This document shows, in pieces, positions 1 to 12,805 of a stretch of DNA of 64,000 nt. Where the stretch lies: assembly GCA_963573305.1 (NCBI GenBank), contig OY754339.1, forward strand, positions 74,881,376 to 74,945,375. The letters run 5' to 3'. The notes below the pieces were generated by a model. It searched no databases. It worked only from the letters and a program-made list of their open reading frames with translations, and was not told the DNA's origin. A program made the translations under genes and the position numbers. This DNA comes from Pyrrhosoma nymphula. Taxonomy: Eukaryota; Arthropoda; Insecta; Odonata; Coenagrionidae. The stretch's first letter is position 1, and each line of letters starts with the position of its first letter.

Positions 1-304
1 ATTTTGACCGCGGGAAATGCTGCATTAATGCCTACTGGCTTGAGCCGAAAACAGGCATTGTCTTATTCATGAACTGCTTCTGAGCATAAAATACTTCTGA
101 GCAAAACAGTAGGACAAATAATTAAGTTTAGAATATAGATAAATGAAAGTCAATCTCAATTCTGAATCGGATTTACTATTTAAGTAAATAACGCAGAATC
201 TCTCTACGCGGGTTATCACTAGAAAAATAATGAATGCTCCTAAAACCAACGATATATCGCCATATTTTAACGATTAAGAGGAAAAACACCACTCGGTGTC
301 TATT

Positions 305-773
305 ATCAGGAGATTTTAGGTCAAATGATATATTTTTTTCAAAGTTCTGCCAACGTTTCGGATCTTTATTGATCCATCTTCAAAGCTATAAATAGATGGT
401 ACATGATGGTGAAAAATGTTTTTTACAATCCTTTGTTGATTAAAAAATGGTTAAAATATATAATTTAGAGTCATTAAAAATAAAAATACATGGACATATT
501 TAAGATTGCTACCTTTCAAGTTTGTTGCTGCTTTAATTTACAATTTTTATTTGGTTGCTTGATGTATTTCTTTGTTGATAAATTATGCTTAGATAAGTAA
601 TTCTGTGCTTTTATTGTAACTTTTTTTATTTCTGGAGATATGGAACAATTCTTTGAATAATCTTTTTGATAAATCTTGTTCTTGGAGATCCGAAACGTTT
701 GTTGGATCAATAAAGATCCGAAACGTTGGCAGACGTTTGAAAAAAAATATTATTTGACCTAAAATCTCCCGAT
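305..773. repeat. Inverted-repeat element, Penelope-terminus-like ends
   Basis: Arms of about 71 bp at 305-375 and 703-773 are near-perfect reverse complements around a 327-bp AT-rich centre. Each arm contains a small hairpin (GGATC, loop, GATCC) followed by CGAAACGTTGGC, and a partial extra copy of that motif lies at 685-708. The order 'short stem then GAAACG' is shared with other inverted repeats in this window and resembles ends I associate with Penelope-like elements, but CTGATGA itself is absent. The central frames match nothing I recognise, so this is probably a non-autonomous copy. The inverted pair is directly visible; the family assignment is inference. Confidence 0.55.
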
Positions 774-775
774 AG

Positions 776-3700
776 TGGCAACCGTATAGTATAAGAGGCC
801 GAGAAATAAATACCATTTTAAAAACACTACATAAAAGTGCAGCGATCTAAGGACACGTATTGTTCCCAGAAAAAGAAACATTGGGAACAAAACTTAAGGA
901 AGAAAATACAAATTATGACAATGTTATATTTCGGTTTTCAAAATGCCAGACACGAAAAAAAATATAACCGTCAAAACAAGTTCAACTTCCCCACCACTCG
1001 AGTAATCAGCAGATGGAGACAGCCTTATTTTGAAACTGCCTTCTCGCGATGCTAATCGCGCACACTTGAAAACTCGAAGTCAAGGGAGATTTGTATCAGT
1101 CACCAGCAAAGATAAGACTTTTCATAAAAGAGTGCATATTGTAAAGCGTAACGAATCACAATTTCTCATAATAACTATTGGGAAACATATTCTTAAGTTT
1201 ATTCACTGGTAGAAAGGACATAGAAGAAAATTCACGGTAAAAAGAGGATTACCCTCGCATTTATGGTAGTTTGAGCGATATATTTTCCTAGCCGTAATGG
1301 AGACCATATTCGAATTTTATATTTTAATTTCAGCGTCTTTAAGAAATGTGAAGTAAATATTGTAATATTAACGATGCAAAAATATAGTCATATATGCCTA
1401 AATTTCTCAGTAATTAAATAAATATCTCCACATAAGTTTCCAACTTGACTCATTTTTTCACGCTGCACGGCTAAAAAGCCTTCAAAACGGCAGGTTTTTT
1501 TGCAATTCTGTAAAAATTAATGTGGTGAGTAATGGATTAATTTTTATAAATTGTTAAGAAAACATACAAACTACACACCGTAAGTTTTTTGACGAAATCC
1601 AGGTGTTAGAATTTCCTAGTTTTTTCAATATTCTCCCTCTGGAGCGCACATCCGTAATCTATCACATGTAAAAGAGCTTATATTTTCAGGCAAATTGCTC
1701 AAAAAATAGTTCGGCAAAGGGTTAATATTTTGATATCATTAGAAAGATGAGAATATTTTCTTTAAAATGAGGCCAAATCCATCAAATTCTCGGGAAAGTG
1801 ATTTTTCGCTCAAACTACCTTAATTGTTCAGATAGAAACCCACTCCCAGATTCGTGGAATCGATCCGATCTAACTATCAAGTCTTCAGCACACTTAATTG
1901 CAATAATAGTGTATTCTCACTTGGAAAAATGATATAATCCTATCTAAGACGCTTGAGATGGATGTTGCGAGAGCTAAGTAAGATACCTGGTCGCTGTAAC
2001 TAAAAGCAGCAGCGAGCAGGTGGCGAAAGAAAGGTAGGTCGCTTGGCTGCCGAGTCAGTGAAGGGGATGACTCGCCACGAAGCCTAAAGAGATAATGGGG
2101 GCACATCCATGAAATTAATTTTCCAAACTAAGATCTCATAAGACTGGGCTGTTAGCCAATCAACCCTCTTTCTCTCAGTTTCGTGAGTGGGCGAACAACA
2201 TGTAAACAACTACAATCAATTAATCACCACTGTCACTCATGTATTTCCGAGCAGGAGAGATTGCATGAAAAGTCGGTATCCAAAAGAATATTCGATCCAG
2301 GTTTGGAAACGCCTATGATACCACCAATGCTGGAAATATTGCCTTTGTGAACAGCTATTGATTTCTTAGATGCACCAGGAAATGTTAATTTTTCATGGTG
2401 GTTTACGAGACGAATTTTCGTCTCTTATAATTCCGAACGTCAACATTGATGTAAAAACAGACCATCAAAATATTTTTCGAAATTGCCTGGCAAATAACTC
2501 AAATAAAATAACATTTTAAATTCTCCCTACATAAAAATATGTTCCATATATCCATAAAGGGGTTTAAGAGGAACATAGAAAAGGATACTAACTTGATGTA
2601 TATTGGCTCAATATAGCTTTTTAATCCTACATAGCTGGTAAAAGCCAGCAAAACCGGTATAGTATCTAAGTCTGACACAGTCTTTGTTTAGGCTTAATGT
2701 ATGCTGTAAATTTCACTTGAAATATTCACGAAAGCATATCCACCGCCAGCATGAAAAGTTTATCTTAATAAATTGGCGTTGCCGATAAATTAGCATTGAA
2801 TAAATTGATGAAAACTGAGAGAAAATGAATTACCTTTAGCACCGTTGCGAATTAGCAAAGGCCGACGAAAAGCGAGAAACTATTTCACGGCTTCTCAATT
2901 ATGTATCTTAGAACGCGAAGTTTTGAGAAAATCCAATCTAATTTTCTTCAAGCCAGAGCATTCATTTTCCCCATGCCTATTATCTCTTCGCAATCCACTA
3001 CTTCCTCCTCCGTCCTTAGCGCAAGCTGCGGCCAATCCTCCGGGTTACCTCCGGTCGCTCTTCTCACTAATCGCTCAGCTTGCACCTGCCGAGACCGTCC
3101 GCCCTCGCCGACCTGCTCCGCCAACCATTCGCCCACAAACGCCACGGGAAGTGTGTCCCGAAACCAGGGCTATGCTCAGCCCAGCGCTCAACTCAGCTTT
3201 GCATCCACACTCTACCCCGCGAGCCGTAGCAAAGGCGTGTGACAGGCAGGGCATGCTAGGACACCGGCAATGGAGACACACGGTAGGGAACAAAGAATGC
3301 GGGGAGGATTGTGATGACGGGTAATGTATGTTTTGGCAGGGTCGTTGCCTCGATCGCCCCTTGAACTAATCGGGACGCGGATATTTTGCCGCATTTGCAA
3401 GTCCTGTTATGCATGCTTTGCGGGGGATAAGATAAATGTCTACCAGGAACTCAAAGAGGTGCGAATTTTTCGAGGGTTGTTTCAGAAAATTCTATACATA
3501 TTAAATGGACGTAAACCGAAACATATTTACGGCGATAGCTTCACATTGACAATGATAGATGCACGTGAGATGAGTCAAGAATTATAGCAAGATCCAATTA
3601 ATCCTTGAAGGCGTTAGCTTCAGCACCATGAGTTATGAAACAGAGGGAAATATGGATGATAAATTTAGGTTTTTATGGCGTGTCGCCGAGGTTCAATTCG

Positions 3701-5554
3701 CACCCATTATCTGTAAAATAAATATGCCAAAAAAGTCGGATGAAGCTGAGTCGGGGAATCGGCCGTGGGATTTTCTAGAGGAAGTCTCCATTAGGGGGGA
3801 GTTAATACTAATGGAGGCCGTCGAGAGGTGTGCTTGCGTCGTCGTTTGAGCCGCGCGTTGTGTCGAATTTCAGACGTTCCCAGATTTCCCCGACGCTGTT
3901 TCACCCGATCCGCCACGGCATAGTGGCAAATTATATTCCTCTTTCGATGAGATGTTCCTTCGCATTTTCTTTGGGCAAATCGATAAGCATGGGCAAACAT
4001 TTTAAATTTTACATCGAATTTTTATAACGTATCGAATAATAATCGAATTTTTTAATCGTAAGAAAAACGAAGACAGTTTTTTGGGGTCGAATGAACTAAT
4101 CTAGACAAGGTAATTCGTTTGTCACTAAAATCAGCGCGCTAGCACATCGGAGTCACGAGATTAACGGCGAGGAGATTTTCGCCCACGCCCAAGATGGCCT
4201 CCAGTCGCTGCGGGCCCCAAACCGCACCTTTAGCGTACAAGACTTCAAATCAAGTTCTCCCTCGAATGTTAGTTGCATGCCCGATCGAACGAGACCAACA
4301 ACATTTATAAAAATCGAGCTGTTTCTTGCAAAGTTAAAGAGGTGGAATACGTAACCCTGTTAACATTATAGGTATTATGAACTTGGGTGGCACTCACCAG
4401 CGGGGGAAAAGATGCTTTTGAGAAAGAAACAAGCTTTGATGAGCGGGAAAAGACACCGAAAGACTCCTAGAGGGACACTCGACCCCTTTAATTCGCCTCT
4501 TTGGTATGTTTTTCTCTCCTTTGGTTATGTTTTCAGTAGTGGGTGCCAACCAATTTTCGCTACCCCTTTACATCGCCGTTCCCGTCCGGGTACCCCATTT
4601 TCGTTTAGATTTAAAGACGCATCCACGTCAAAAACAAATAAATTTCAAAAGATTCTCAGTATATAAGAAGATACTCATTCATATTGCCATTAGTTATTAA
4701 AAATTATAAATTTTATTACAAAGGCTACTTTCCGTCAACAGACATCTCATTCTGGGGGGTCTGAGGGGTCGAATTGGCTGGTCGAACTGGTTTCCGTCAT
4801 GAGGGAAAGGGCCCAATTTATCGCTGTGGGGGAAATTTATCAGTAGGCTCCTGATACCTTATTTAGTGCTTTGTAGAGTCCTCTTTCCATCGTACGCGTT
4901 TCCTCCTCGGATCCCTCGACACCTTTCGTTTTGAGAACGCTAATGTCAACGCCATGTTCCATTCCTCCCAGCCTTTATTTTAATTACTCAAAAAATCTAA
5001 CTATTACCAACCTACCCACCGATGAAGCATGGCCAACATGACTATAAGTATCAGTAGTTTCTCCTTAATACTGTTACAATGAAAGGAAAATGCCAAGACC
5101 GACTCGAAAAACAGTTCTAGCAGATTGTCTCGGGCATATCTCGGCTTGAAAGGGTGACTTAAGTGAAGCAATTCCAAGACATCGTTACTGCCTTCATAGT
5201 CTCCACGCAGGCTGTGCTGCTCTTACTAACGGTCTTTCCTTTCCCATCACCTTTCTTAGTCTTACATCGTGAGTGACTTCCTTTCTGACTCCTATCAACC
5301 AGCTCTCCAAATCCAAGAGCAAATCCTGCGGGAGGAATCTAAACAGACCCGCCGCATATCGCGCTGCTCCGTGTTTCCTCGTTTGCGATTGTTTCTATAT
5401 AAATCGGAAATGAGATTAAGGGACTGATGAAATCTCGTGATAACTCCAGAATGACTACTCCCCAACGTCCATGAAGTTCCTCTATACACCTCCCTCCGAC
5501 AGTTTCTTCTTTTCCCATTTGCTATCGCAGCGTGAACACTTCAGTCCGTTATAA
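776..5554. other. No recognisable gene
   Basis: Open frames here are below 160 codons with no recognisable domain. The longest (2845-3324, plus) lies in a locally GC-rich stretch (about 2960-3300) that is also open on the minus strand, as expected of composition rather than coding. A small AT-rich patch with repeated ATCGAATTTT-like words lies at 4010-4060. I saw no tRNA and no transposon end. Confidence 0.5.
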
Positions 5555-5882
5555 CATTGGGATCGCATTGGCTATAGTGATGGCTTCCCATCCCGAGGGA
5601 CCAAGCTCTGAGATCCACAGTGGCAGAGGTTTTTCATTGTGATCTCGACTCCTAATAGGGTATCTTGTGGAGGGCACTACAATTGCAGCACTTCGTCTAT
5701 AAGAATAGATATTCGTGGTACCCTTGGCGCCTTTCGTTCGGAGGTTTCCAACACCAGGTTTCACTCCACCCTTTCTTCGATCCCTGAATAACCCTTCCCA
5801 TACCGACCCACTCTCCTATCCTTCATGGCACAAATGGCCTCAGTTGCTGTTCGCCTCCCCAAATAACCAGCCAGCCAAACGT
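5555..5882 (+). repeat. tRNA-derived SINE, copy 1
   Basis: This is a member of a dispersed family seen six times in the window. A degenerate tRNA-like head (GGCTATAGTGATGGCTT, then a decayed B-box region near 5607) is followed by a body containing CCTTGGCGCCTTTCGTT (5724 onward), then an AGGTTTCACTCCACCC block. The tail is pyrimidine-rich (CTCAGTTGCTGTTCGCCTCC) and ends near AACCAGCCAGCC. The same blocks recur in the same order at 20180-20455 (plus) and, reversed, at 16835-17083, 45315-45478 and 50890-51225. Shared architecture at unlinked sites is direct evidence of a repeat; SINE status rests on the tRNA-like head. Confidence 0.65.
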
Positions 5883-7754
5883 TATTTTATTATTTTGCTA
5901 ATAATCCATTCGTAATTCTTGCAAAACATGCTTAAATGTTTTGATTTCATGAAAACGCGTAAGTCAACTTAAAAAGAGAGCGAGTGGCAGTGAATTTTGG
6001 GGCAGCAGTCACGAAGGATGGAATAGGGTAAGTAAAATTTGAAGAGAGATAGCGTGAAAAGTGAGTTGCGTCTTCACGGATTAGTGCCTGGCTCTGATTA
6101 TTTTGTAGTAGCAAATGATACGTGGAAAGAGGAAGTTTCTCCACTTATTTTTGACAGCGTGTCTCACTTTCTTCGTCGTTTTCTTCAGTTATCTTCAGGC
6201 CTTGCGGGGTTGCAACGATATCCTCCGTGCCACGCTGAAACTCGCATGACCTGAGTTATTCAAATAATCATAGGCTAGGGTGTACTCTCCGAGTGTCTAA
6301 TGGCTCCAAACACAGTCATTTTAACACCAGTCATACTTTCTCTAGGCTCAAATAGTTTTCTAAGTAAGAATGCGGATTAACTTTGACCATTTTACAAAAA
6401 AATCTTTCTATTCAGTAATGCTCCCGGCGTATTCGGAATGGAGCATGAGAAGAGGGAAGTAAATGTTGCATCTCCATGCCAAGTCAACATAGCATGAACC
6501 TTCCGAGTTAGTTACACTCTGCTTGCCATAACAGTTTTTAATGAAGCTTGCGGCCTACCTTAGTATTTTCTTTTTTCGAGTCAATTTATTGAAACAATCC
6601 GCCAATCAGTGCCCTAATAAGTAGGTTGCATAATAGATAAAAATAATTCAGAATGGAGACGAAGTAAGAAGTAAGTGATGAGGTTGGAGTGATATGCACA
6701 CACACAAACCATGGCTCGGCGCAAGAGCGATAATCCCCACTCGGACAATTGGGCGGTGGTCAAGCAGGATATTCGGCGATAGCGATATGCGACGTGGCTA
6801 TCTGCGCTTGCCCTGGATTACGCCTCGGCTTTACAGCGATCTCCCCTCCCTCCCCCTCTCTATCGTACAGTCACCACCTCCTGTTTCCGGCGACAAAATG
6901 CACACGGAGTCGAATGACAAAAGAATAACGCGCTAAAGATTACTACCGAGAATACCGGCAATAAATGTACGCCAGAGATACGCCACGTTGCAGATTATTT
7001 ACGCTACTGGCATCAGCACAAGCAATGCCGGCACCAACAGCATATTACTGTTTCACTTCGTAATATCATCATCATCATCATCGGCAGAAGCCATCAATCA
7101 CAAGATCGGTTAGCCTGAGCTCTCCACATGAATTCTACTTTCAGCAGACTGCTTCATTCCAACATAAACCTTCATTTTAGCATTTTCATTTACTGCTTGA
7201 CACATTCCATTGCTGGCTTTCCTCGATAATTTTCCATCATTTATCGTGTTCAAGAAAATGTAAGAATGTATTCCAAAAGTGTCTGTGAAAATGCCTGTCA
7301 CTTTTGATTTTCCAATGTTTAATTAAAAATATTCCCTTCAAAAATCTTCGCAAGAAATTGCATTAGGCGATTCTCTCCTTCTATACCATTGGTAGCATTC
7401 TTGTAAAACACTCATTTATATCAATCCCAACATTATATTAGATAATTTCCTTGAATACCATTCTCTCATCACTAAACTAATCGATATTTCAACTGGAAAT
7501 GAATACTGGAATCGTGGACTGTGGAAAACAGTGGACTCCTCTGCGCCTTTCGATACAAGAGAAGGCCTCCACCGGGCATCTCTCCAAACTTCCTCTATTC
7601 CTCAAAATAACCCTTTTATAACCACCGAAATCACAAATCTTAAACGGCAAAAGTGAAAAGAAATCAAAGTTACCGATAGCCACCAATATATAAATGAATA
7701 AAAATTAATTTCCTTGCATGCAACAAAAGGATATGTTTAGAATTAATTCACCGT
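5883..7754. other. No recognisable gene; short ATC microsatellite
   Basis: Apart from an (ATC)n run at about 7064-7082 I see only unassignable sequence. The frames at 6694-6936 (plus) and 7489-7686 (minus) have no motif I know. Confidence 0.45.
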
Positions 7755-8667
7755 CCAGGAACGATTAAGTTGTGGTAACGATAAAGTTAGGGAAATAAGC
7801 TACTTCTCCCTTGTTAGACCCCACTTGGAATACGCTGCCAGTATTTGGTATCTTTATGAGGTAGGCTAAAAAACCGAGTTAGAACGCGTGCAAGGAAGAT
7901 CGGCAAGGTACATTAAAGGGTTTTATGATAATCTCGTTAGTGTTAATGACTTTTTGCAGCAACTGGGATGGGAATCGCTTTCAGACCATCGATTAAAATT
8001 TAGACTTTAACTACTATTTAAAGTTAGAAACCAATTTGTTAACTGACGACTTAAATAACACTTTACCTAATTCAACATACTACGGTAGATCAGGTAATGA
8101 GAATAAAATTAAGGAACTAGACGGCAGAACGGACAGTTTTAAAATGTCATTTTTCCCGCGAACGATAAGAGAGCATAACAGCTGCCAATGAGACTTTTAA
8201 CTAGGCTTTTCAATAGGTAGTGTAGCTAGCTAGTTGATTTACTCCCTAATACTAGTATGCATATCTGCTACCCAGTACTCACAGTACACTGTGCAATGCT
8301 TTCAGTATAGCTCTTGTATCTATGTCCAATATCCATCTATGTAGTTTCAAAATACATAAATACTAACGGTACCTCTAACATTGGTAACGTATCTATAGTT
8401 TAGTGCATGCTTGTGAGGCTTCGCCTCGTGACAAGCATTAGCGCCTTAGCTAATGCATCAACAGTCGTAGTTACACTTACCTTAATATGGTACCTATATC
8501 TAAAAAATACCCTACAAGCCACCTCAAGGGTGCATGACAGGGGGTGAGTGGTCACCAACATGCATTACACCATACCCTGTGTATAGTGTAATGCATGTTG
8601 GTGACTACTCACGCCCCGCCGCGCAACGCTGAGATTGCTTGTAGGGTATTTTGTAGATGTAGATGAA
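7755..8667 (+). pseudogene. CR1/jockey-type LINE, 3' end of RT ORF plus 3' UTR
   Basis: Translation from 7775 shows the conserved segment that closes many non-LTR retrotransposon polymerases: SLVRPHLEYAASIW, then ELERVQGRSARYIKG and FLQQLGWESLSDHRLKFRL, followed after a frame change by TYYGRSGNENKIKELDGRTD and SFKMSFFPRTIREHN. Stops interrupt it (TAA at about 7868 and 8008, TGA at about 8043). The 3' UTR carries a hairpin (GAGGCTTCGCCTC near 8415) and ends in GGTGACTACTCACGCC ... GGGTATTTTGTAGATGTAGATGAA. The same tail is found at 14.4, 25.4, 31.6, 32.7, 34.3 and possibly 44.9 kb, so this family is the commonest LINE here. The copy is 5'-truncated and dead. CR1/L2/jockey group membership is by motif memory, not a tree. 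Confidence 0.8.
8503..8656. repeat. Snap-back inverted repeat in the LINE 3' tail
   Basis: The last ~75 bp of the LINE 3' end are present twice in opposite orientation: 8503-8575 reads as the reverse complement of 8582-8656 (GTGTAATGCATGTTGGTGAC and its complement on either side of TATACACAGGG), diverging towards the outer ends. The result is a foldback of about 154 bp at the 3' terminus. A second insertion in reverse orientation or an inverted duplication could make it. Confidence 0.75.
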
Positions 8668-9428
8668 CCCTGACAGGTAGTCATATCATCAATTGCTTCC
8701 GGTGGGTGGCAGGCAGTTATGCAGGGGTAACTAGAACTAAATTAAGCATCAAAAGCATGATTCTGCAGTGCGTCCACTTGACGCTGCGAGGAAGAAAATG
8801 AAAGAAAAGACGTGAGAGACGCTAAAGCAAGCTCGCAGGCGACCATGCTGCCCCCAACGGACGCAAGGGGATGGTAAAAAAAACACTGACGATATCGCGA
8901 AACAAAAAAGACGGAGCAAAAGTTTGAAAGTGGCGAATTCTCCTTTAGTGGTAAAGTGGATTGCTCAAGTAAGGAAGGAAGAGAGGAGGGGATTCGTGAT
9001 GGGAGCAAGTGAGTAACACTAAAACCACACACAAACCTCGTCCTCTTCCTTCCTCGCTGTCCTTCATTCTCCCGTTCCTCTTATCTCGGGAGAGCATCTG
9101 CAAGCGACCATCAAACGGTGAGTTAAGGGAGAGGAAGGAGACGGGAGGTGGAGGGAGGGACTGTTCAGTGAGGGAGGGGAGGATGTGAAGCGAATACACA
9201 GTTCGGGAGGGGTGACGGATGGAAGAGGGGAAGGTGGGGGAGATGAGAGGCTCAGATTATGAAGCACATCTCACACACCAACTTAAAATCCTCTCCCCCC
9301 TTCACAGCAAGAGTGTTTGTCTGGGGGAGTGTGAAAATCCTCCCGGGATCGCACTCATTCGCCACAACAGAAGGCGAGGCAATGGGCAGCGCTACACAGT
9401 GTGAAGACTTCCGCGGCTTGATGAAATT
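8668..9428. other. Purine-rich low-complexity stretch
   Basis: From about 8950 to 9250 the plus strand is dominated by GGAGG/GAGGA words, which makes long serine/proline-rich open frames on the minus strand. I take those to be compositional. Confidence 0.5.
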
Positions 9429-9590
9429 GAAGATGTTGGTCTTCCGGATTTTCCTCTGCGTTGGTCCATTACGTAGGGAGAAAAGCTTCGCCGGCGTTGC
9501 AGTTTGCTTCTTCAGGTCAGTCAGTCAGCAAAACTGTTGTCCCTAAATAATGGACCAACGGAGAGGAAAACCAGGAAGATCTACATCTTC
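9429..9590. repeat. Inverted repeat with 43-bp arms
   Basis: Arms 9429-9471 and 9548-9590 are imperfect reverse complements (GGTCCATTA / TAATGGACC at the inner edges). The loop, read on the minus strand, contains CCTGAAGAAGC ... GCCGGCGAAGC, resembling the decayed terminal module of Penelope-like elements seen elsewhere here. Confidence 0.6.
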
Positions 9591-10020
9591 AAGGTCCTTC
9601 ACTGCTCCTAAACCCTCACCAAAACAGCGCGACTCTAAATTCCAACTCGACTCAGGACTTTTCAGAAACATTGTCCGTGAGGTAGGGATCTCAAGACGAG
9701 TGCTAAGCGAAGTAGGTAATTAACACCCTTATTTACTCCAGCTGAAATACCTAACGGGAAAATATAAGATTTTAAGTAAAACCCAGGTAATGAAGCTTAT
9801 AATCGAATCCTAGTCAAAGTGAGAATTCCAATGGGGATAACATTTGTATTAAGCTTAGAAGGAAATTAAAATTTCAGTGCTAACTCAACTGTGGCATAAT
9901 GTTAACATTCTCCAAACTACTTCTCCAGAGAGTGACGTAATTCAGCGATAAATCGACGACATAATACCAGTTTAATGAAAGAGCCGGACGAAGGTCCTCA
10001 GACGTAGGCAAAAAAGTTAT

Positions 10021-10207
10021 AATACAAATAAAGAGAAAGTAATTTCCCACACTTTTTATTGATCACTCAACCGGTTTCAACGTACTGATCACGTCATTTC
10101 AAAGAGCTGAAACTCAGCTCTTGAAAATGACGTGATCAGTACGTTGAAACCGGTTGAGTGATCAATAAGGAAATGTGGAAAATTACTAAGTTCTCTTTAT
10201 TTGTATT
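10021..10207. repeat. 187-bp palindrome, ~90-bp arms
   Basis: The left arm (10021-10110) and right arm (10114-10207) are almost perfect reverse complements with a 3-base centre. The outer edges read AATACAAATAAAGAG and its complement, and the inner edges GAGCTGA/TCAGCTC. The right arm carries ACGTTGAAACCGGTTGAGTG followed by ATCAATAA, the same arrangement as the tail at 16.1 kb (GAAACCGGTCG then AATAAATT). It appears to be two copies of one retroelement terminus joined head to head. The sequence immediately outside (CCACAAAGTTAACTCGTCTA) recurs, diverged, inside the inverted repeat at 52.7 kb. Confidence 0.85.
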
Positions 10208-12800
10208 ATGATGAACTCCCACAAAGTTAACTCGTCTACCATTGATCTAAAGTTATGAATACAGCCGTAAAACAATGAAGCACGAAAGCGGGATTACACT
10301 CCTGGCGAATTTCATAGTAAATTTTGCACAATGATGTAGGGATATCTCTTCAGGGGGTGTTACCGCTGAAGAAATATACCTACTTTGTAATATTTAAAAT
10401 CGTTTACTACGGCTATTTATATGGCAATGTAAGGCATGGAAATTAATAGCTAAGGTTGATAATGAGTTTGCAAGAGACATCATTAGTTTTGAGCTTGGAT
10501 TCCCACTCGTGGTAGCCATGAGAGTTGTGTTACTAATATCAAATTCGATAGATACCGTGATTCACTGTTTTCATCACTATAGCTCTAAATATTAGTTCCC
10601 TCGTGTTCTCTACTCGATTCTGCTTTCATGAAACCATTTCATTCCTTTACAATTCCCTATCTTAACATTCCTCATAATTATGATGATATTTAGTCTTTCT
10701 CGGCAATTCTTCTGAAGTATTTTTCCTTTAATTTTTGTTTCCAAGAGCCTTTCGTGTATCTCAAGATGTCATGTAAATTTTTCTCAGCTGCTTCGCAGTT
10801 TCCTAATAGGTACTTACTTCACCGCGAGATTCCCCTCCATTTTATTTCTATCATTCTTCTGTATAACTACCATCGCCACTTTCCAAATTTCCTTCGACCT
10901 TCCTTTCCACTGGTTGATTGATTTTCCATTAGTTTCGTGAAATCTCCTCGGGTCTTCCAAAAAGTTCCATACTAGTTGACGTTTTCACGTTCGACTCAAA
11001 CATTCACTTCAATGTAGAAGAGTCACACGGGAAATCACCACTGGTCATACTGCTCATTGAACATCAATGCACTTCCACAAAATTATATGGGTGTGACTAA
11101 TTGAATCGATAGGAATATGTATGATTCGGAAAGTATGTTGATTCGAATATGTTCGAATGCGTATGAAAAATTCTGTGACGTTAACATCAAATGCTGTAGT
11201 AAACCTTATGTGAGCCCAAAAGCAGAAGTCGACGCAATGTAAATGTGATGAATTGCATTCACTTCAAGCAAATGCGAGTGGCGATGAAATAATGTGGCAT
11301 CTGATATCGTCTCTCGACTCCATAAAGCCGATAGGCATGAACCAGGGTAGTAAAGAGTAAGTTTGGACACATAGCTACAGCCAACTACTCCCCTAAAGGT
11401 GGTAAAATTTCACAAGTATCTGTATCAACGAAATAAACCGTAGAACGAGACACTGATACCTTCAAGAAATTATGCCAAGATATTTGAGTAAAATTCTCGG
11501 AGGACTTTCTAGTTGGTAAAACTCACGGCATATTACTCACTTCAAAGACATTTTGTCATATTCGCTTCCCGATTTCAGAAATAAATAATGATGCGAGGTC
11601 AACTACTATCTGCTATGACCCGAAAACTAGTTATCCGATTATTTAAAAGATAAATAATCCCTATTCCACAAATATTTAACCTGAAGGTGATTACATATCC
11701 GATGCTCAAACGTAAAATAACACTAACTGAATCAACTTTTTTCGCAAGTTCAAAGTCGCCGAAAAATAAAGAGAGAGACTACTACAAAATCAATTTGTTC
11801 CAACAGCGTTATCTGTCCCTTGATAATTGTCTATTTCCTAGAGCTGGGTCCTCTATCACTGCTCTAAGTTATTTTCGCGCACTTTCGTAAATTAAAAACA
11901 TCTTTTCCTGCTTCACAACAGGTTCTCGTTTTAGAGAGCCATCCATTTACCCTACTTTATTAAACGAAGGCCGTGTTTTGCATTGCAACAAGTTTCCTAT
12001 CTAGAGTTTAGTTATAAGTGCGAGTGGAGATGGTAGGTAGAAATACTAAAATACGCGGAAATTGAGAAATATTAATTACTCCTAAATATATATTCCCCAA
12101 AAACAATTTTCGATTCCTGCTTCATCTGGTGGCTAATATTAGTAATGATCACTCAAGGAAAAAGAGGAGAAGATTTGAAAAACGGGCAAAACAGAAAAAA
12201 AGGTCACGAGGCATCGCACGTCTCAACGATTTCCACGAGGGCGTGCCAAGAAGGCCTTTTGACTTACAAGCTGCTCCGGAACTAAGGAACGAAAGAAGAT
12301 ATCTCGAGTTGAGGAGATAGAGAGCCCACGATGAAGTATGATTATGAACTCGCTCCCGATAAGGATTAATGATTTGGGTCCCGTCGCGTCGTGACGGAGG
12401 AACCCTCGGATCACTCCCTCTACGCACAAATTTTACCGATGAATAATGAAAAAAGAACATTCTGATTGGCTAATGTGTTAGAGTCGTATGCGAAGAAATG
12501 TTGAACCTGTCAAATCTAGTTCCGCAAGTTTTACGTCGGTTTGAGAGGGCTATGATTACGAAGGTAGCAGTTACCCCAAGTATAGCAGTATCGGGCTATC
12601 ACCCACAAAGTAATACCCCATTCGTTTTCACTTAAACCGACAAACGCACCAACGTTGCCAACCTTCTTGCATGCATCTCCATTACTTTGGCGACACAGGC
12701 GAAACTCAGCGCTGCCCTCTCCAGGAATGGCAGCGAACACGTTAAAGGCAAGCGGTTAATTTCAAACGAAGTCAGAATTCTGGTATCCACGAGGTCTTAT
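10208..12800. other. No recognisable gene
   Basis: AT-rich sequence without transposon ends or protein motifs that I can identify. The frames at 11687-11890 and 12129-12460 overlap on opposite strands and show no family resemblance. Confidence 0.45.
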
Positions 12801-12805
12801 ACAAG

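Noticed and set aside
7064..7082. (ATC)n run that contains ATGATGATG on the minus strand
   Set aside because: Plain microsatellite; it is not a spaced repeat array and has no relation to CRISPR or to the hammerhead motif.
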